The translations under genes and the position numbers were made by a program. 23,444 bases of DNA from Chara braunii (lineage: Eukaryota > Streptophyta > Charophyceae > Charales > Characeae). The stretch is taken from the NCBI GenBank assembly GCA_003427395.1, contig BFEA01000053.1, forward strand, positions 4,046,426-4,069,869, given 5' to 3'. The notes under the pieces are model-generated. The model searched no databases, was not told where the DNA came from, and saw only the letters and a program-made list of their open reading frames with translations. Of the stretch, positions 21,176 to 23,444 are shown one piece after another; position 1 is the first letter of the stretch, and every line of letters begins with the position of its first letter.

Positions 21176-21416
21176 TATAGCATGATTGAAGACTACAGAG
21201 CCTTGAAGCACGTGTTCTATGAAAATTAATCTCCGCCCTTCCCTCCTTCCCACCCTATCCCAATGCTGCCTCCACCGAAGCGGATTACCCATATCACATG
21301 TATCCCATCTCAGCCCCAACTTGGGACAGTTTCACATTCCCCCCAATTATCCCTCAAAGGCATACAGTTCCCTGCCAAAGTTTGCCTCTGCTCACCTTTT
21401 ACCCTAATCTTCGCCC

Positions 21417-21476
21417 GCTGGGATGTGTATCCCCACCCCAACCCCCGCTGGGATGTGTATCCCGACCCCAACCCCA
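21417..21476 (+). repeat. 30-bp tandem duplication
   Basis: GCTGGGATGTGTATCCC(C/G)ACC followed by CCAACCCC occurs twice in direct succession (21417-21446, 21447-21476). The period is a multiple of three and in one frame reads RWDVYP(H/D)PNP twice, but no protein context supports coding. The preceding 21180-21416 is C-rich, with nothing recognised. Confidence 0.85.
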
Positions 21477-21482
21477 GAATAG

Positions 21483-21845
21483 AGCAACCCACTAAATCTG
21501 CTCACACCCCCTCCAGGGCTTTACCTCCCACCTGGCGTCGTCTCTGCAGAGTGGAGCTCTCACCTGTTCACTCTACCTTCCATCCATCAGGAAAAAAATG
21601 TTGATGCTCAGAGAGGAGAATATAGATACCAGGAACATGCATTCGACCAGGTTTGTACAAAAGAATTGGATCAGCTCATGGAAGCAAATGCAGCGAAAAT
21701 TAAAACATGGAAAATGAAAAATGCAGACTAGAGAAATCTAGAAGACCAGGTTTCTGCAATAGAATTGGATGAGAGTCAGCTTATGGAAGCAAATGCAGGG
21801 AAGATAAAACCATGGAAAGTGGAAATGCAGATTGGAGATTCATAA
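21483..21845 (+). pseudogene. coding-like remnant with duplicated coiled-coil-like module
   Basis: From just after a TAG (21480-21482) a frame without an ATG at its beginning stays open to a TAG at 21729-21731, then continues open to a TAA at 21843-21845. It carries two versions of one module: DQVCTKELDQLMEANAAKIK followed by TWKMKNAD, and DQVSAIELDESQLMEANAGK followed by IKPWKVEMQ. DNA identity between the modules is high (about 90 bases each). The pattern (Leu, Glu, Lys spacing) is coiled-coil-like. A CAG before the module (21589-21591) could be a splice acceptor. It may be an exon or a transposon ORF remnant; the family is not recognised. Confidence 0.35.
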
Positions 21846-21919
21846 ATTTGAAATGTAGGAATTTAGGTATTAGAAATACCAATCAACGTAGTTCTAGGAG
21901 TTGAGGGTTGCGATGACTC

Positions 21920-22030
21920 TGGAATATTCTGGAATATTATTTAGAAATTTAGAAATTTAGAAATTTAATTTTGATAGTTAATTAGGATATTATTTTAATA
22001 GAAGAGATAAATTGGTTATTGGGATGATGA
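21920..22030 (+). repeat. AT-rich tract with 9-bp tandem repeats
   Basis: CTGGAATATT occurs twice (about 21920-21938), then TAGAAATTT three times (about 21941-21968). No gene is seen. The following 22070-22190 is rich in CAGC words (CAGCGC, GCCAGC), again without coding signal. Confidence 0.75.
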
Positions 22031-22404
22031 TATGTATGATGATTGGATGTTGATTAGCTCTGATGTGGTTGCCATGCTCGAGCAGACAGCTCAGGAGCAG
22101 GCAGCGTCAGCATGCAAGTAGTCAGCGCTTTGAGCAGCCAGCGCACAAAGCCATCATGCGCACAGCCAGCACACTAGTAGCCAGCGCAATTCGTGATCCA
22201 TTTTTGTAATTTTGTTTCCAAATAATTCCATTCTATGCTTTGCGTATCTGCTGTGGATTCCAACTTCAGCGATGAGTGGTAACATTCCTCAAATGAATTT
22301 GTGCATGCCATCTCCCTTGTCTTGTTATTTTGATTTCCCTACACTTATAAAAATCGCTAATGTCAGAATTCTGAAATCCGGGCCATCTTTGGACCTACCG
22401 GCCC

Positions 22405-22542
22405 GACGGCCCGGATTGGGCCCTGATCTTAGATCTTTAAGATCGCGCGGCGATCCAGGCCATTCGCGGTTGCATTTGCCCGACGGCCCAAATCGTCCCG
22501 TGATCTTAAAGTTTTAAGATCGCGGGCAAATCCGGGCCGTCG
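22405..22542. repeat. tandem GC-rich imperfect hairpins
   Basis: The left arm at 22481-22508 (CGACGGCCCAAATC...GTGATCTTA) is nearly the reverse complement of 22515-22542 (TAAGATCGCGGG...CCGGGCCGTCG), with a 6-base loop. The left arm also repeats, in direct orientation, the sequence at 22405-22430 (GACGGCCCGGATT...TGATCTTA), which has its own partial right arm (AAGATCGCGCGGCGATCC). The extruded stem would be close to 28 bp. It could be a foldback or MITE-like element. Confidence 0.75.
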
Positions 22543-22624
22543 AGCTGTTTACGGCTCGGATCGCCGCGGTGCCTTGGGGAGTTCGGTCCGAAAAGACCGT
22601 TGGCGGGCGGGCGGGAAAACTACG

Positions 22625-22825
22625 GCCCTACGCGACGCGACGCGACCTACGCTACGCGACCTACCTACTCGACGCGACCTACGCTATGCGACGCGACCTA
22701 CCTACGCTACGCGACCTATCTACTCGACGCGACCTACCTACGCTGCGCGACGCGACCTACCTACGCTGCGCGACGCACCTACTCGACGCGACCTACGTTA
22801 TGCGATGCGACCTACCTACGCAACG
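22625..22825 (+). repeat. CGACGCGACCTACCTACG minisatellite
   Basis: About 200 bases made of CGACGCGACC, TACCTACG, CTACTCGACG and CTATGCGACG words in irregular units of roughly 22-30 bases. It is extremely CpG-rich and open in all three forward frames, giving repetitive ATRPTY-like peptides, which I treat as artefact. Confidence 0.88.
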
Positions 22826-22841
22826 ACTGATCTTGGATACG

Positions 22842-22845
<4 letters not shown>

Positions 22846-22876
<31 letters not shown>
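22846..22876 (+). repeat. (TC)n microsatellite
   Basis: An uninterrupted CT run of about 31 bases, directly between the CGACGCGACC minisatellite and the 50-/26-bp minisatellite. Confidence 0.95.
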
Positions 22877-22879
<3 letters not shown>

Positions 22880-22899
22880 ACTGTGCTCTTTGGTGCTCG

Positions 22900-23444
22900 G
22901 TGCTCATCTTGGATACGTGCTTTTCGTCACGTGCTGATCGTGGATCCATTCTTTTCTGTGGTGAATGATCACGCGCTCATCGTCGATCCGTGCTTTTGGT
23001 GCTCGGTGCTCATCGTGGATACGTGCTTTTCGTGTTCATCGTGGATCCGTGCTTCTTTTTGGTGCATGATCACGTGCTCATCATCGATCCGTGCTTTTCG
23101 TGTTCATCGTGGATCCGTGCTTTTCTTTGGTGCATGATACGTGCTTTTCGTGCTCATCCGGGATCCGTGCTTTTCTGTGGTGCATGATACATGCTTTTCG
23201 TGCTCATCCTGGATCCGTGCTTTTTTGTGGTGCATGATACATGCTTTTCGTGCTCATCGTGGATCCGTGCTTTTCTTTGGTGCATGATCACGTGATCCGT
23301 GGTTTTGTGCTCATCGTCGATCCGTGCTTTTCGTGCTCATCGTCGATCTGTGCTTTTCGTGCTCATCGTCGATCCGTGCTTTTCGTGCTCATCGTCGATC
23401 CGTGCTTTTCGTGCTCATCGTCGATCCGTGCTTTTCGTGCTCAT
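22900..23444 (+). repeat. higher-order minisatellite with 50-bp and 26-bp units
   Basis: Built from GTGCTCATCGT(G/C)GATCCGTGC, CTTTTC and GGTGCATGATAC modules. GGATCCGTGC recurs at exactly 50-base spacing (23111, 23161, 23211, 23261). GTGCTCATCGTCGATC recurs at exactly 26-base spacing from 23307 (23333, 23359, 23385, 23411, with the next unit cut by the window edge at 23437). The 26-bp units are almost identical, so this part is recently amplified; the array runs off the window. Units are not multiples of three, so not coding. Confidence 0.93.

Noticed and set aside
22569-23187. Overlapping forward frames of 65-187 codons
   Set aside because: Produced by minisatellites whose units are not multiples of three; no start context or conserved domain.
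22900-23444. Possible CRISPR-like array
   Set aside because: Repeats are directly tandem without unique spacers, and the surroundings are eukaryotic; it is a minisatellite.

Overview
This is nuclear DNA from a green-lineage eukaryote with a large, repeat-rich genome. A host exon encodes the start of plant-type plastid diaminopimelate decarboxylase (lysine synthesis), and the retroelements are plant L1-type LINEs. A charophyte alga such as Chara would fit, but nothing here proves genus. There are no bacterial-style operons and no confident RNA genes.

Layout. (1) Positions 1-7603, minus strand: a nearly full-length LINE. ORF1 has a DUF4283-like region, a CCHC knuckle and a charged repeat domain. 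ORF2 has an APE-type endonuclease, reverse transcriptase and a zf-RVT zinc-binding end. A few frameshifts and stops interrupt both. Its 3' end lies at the window edge. (2) Positions 7686-8065, minus: a short decayed coding remnant. (3) About 8306-12901, plus: a second, far more decayed LINE of a related family, head-to-head with the first. It carries all 21 ambiguous bases of the window. (4) Positions 12902-13326: the upstream/5' UTR region of the host gene. (5) Positions 13327-14183, plus: exon 1 of the decarboxylase gene, including the PLP-binding lysine, ending at a good splice donor. (6) Position 14184 to the window end: apparently one very long first intron (at least 9.2 kb) packed with repeats. 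These include ATTGATTGATC satellite, segmental duplications, GA/GT tracts in a three-fold repeat, a tandem pair of SINE-like retroposons, hairpin repeats and 26-/50-bp minisatellites.

The most interesting signals follow. (a) A pair of small stem-loops occurs at the 3' ends of both LINEs, and at the end of a SINE-like unit near 20.1 kb; the first stem shows compensatory base changes. This looks like a shared 3' recognition structure used by the LINE reverse transcriptase, with a non-autonomous element borrowing it. (b) LINE ORF1 has an in-frame duplication of about 109 residues. (c) Both LINEs share an unusual L-A-D-D catalytic box. (d) A juxtaposed acceptor/donor (TTTCAG|GTAAGT) in the long host intron resembles a recursive-splicing ratchet point. 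(e) Several coding-like remnants without recognised homologues lie in the intron. All are readings by eye; no alignment or search was run.
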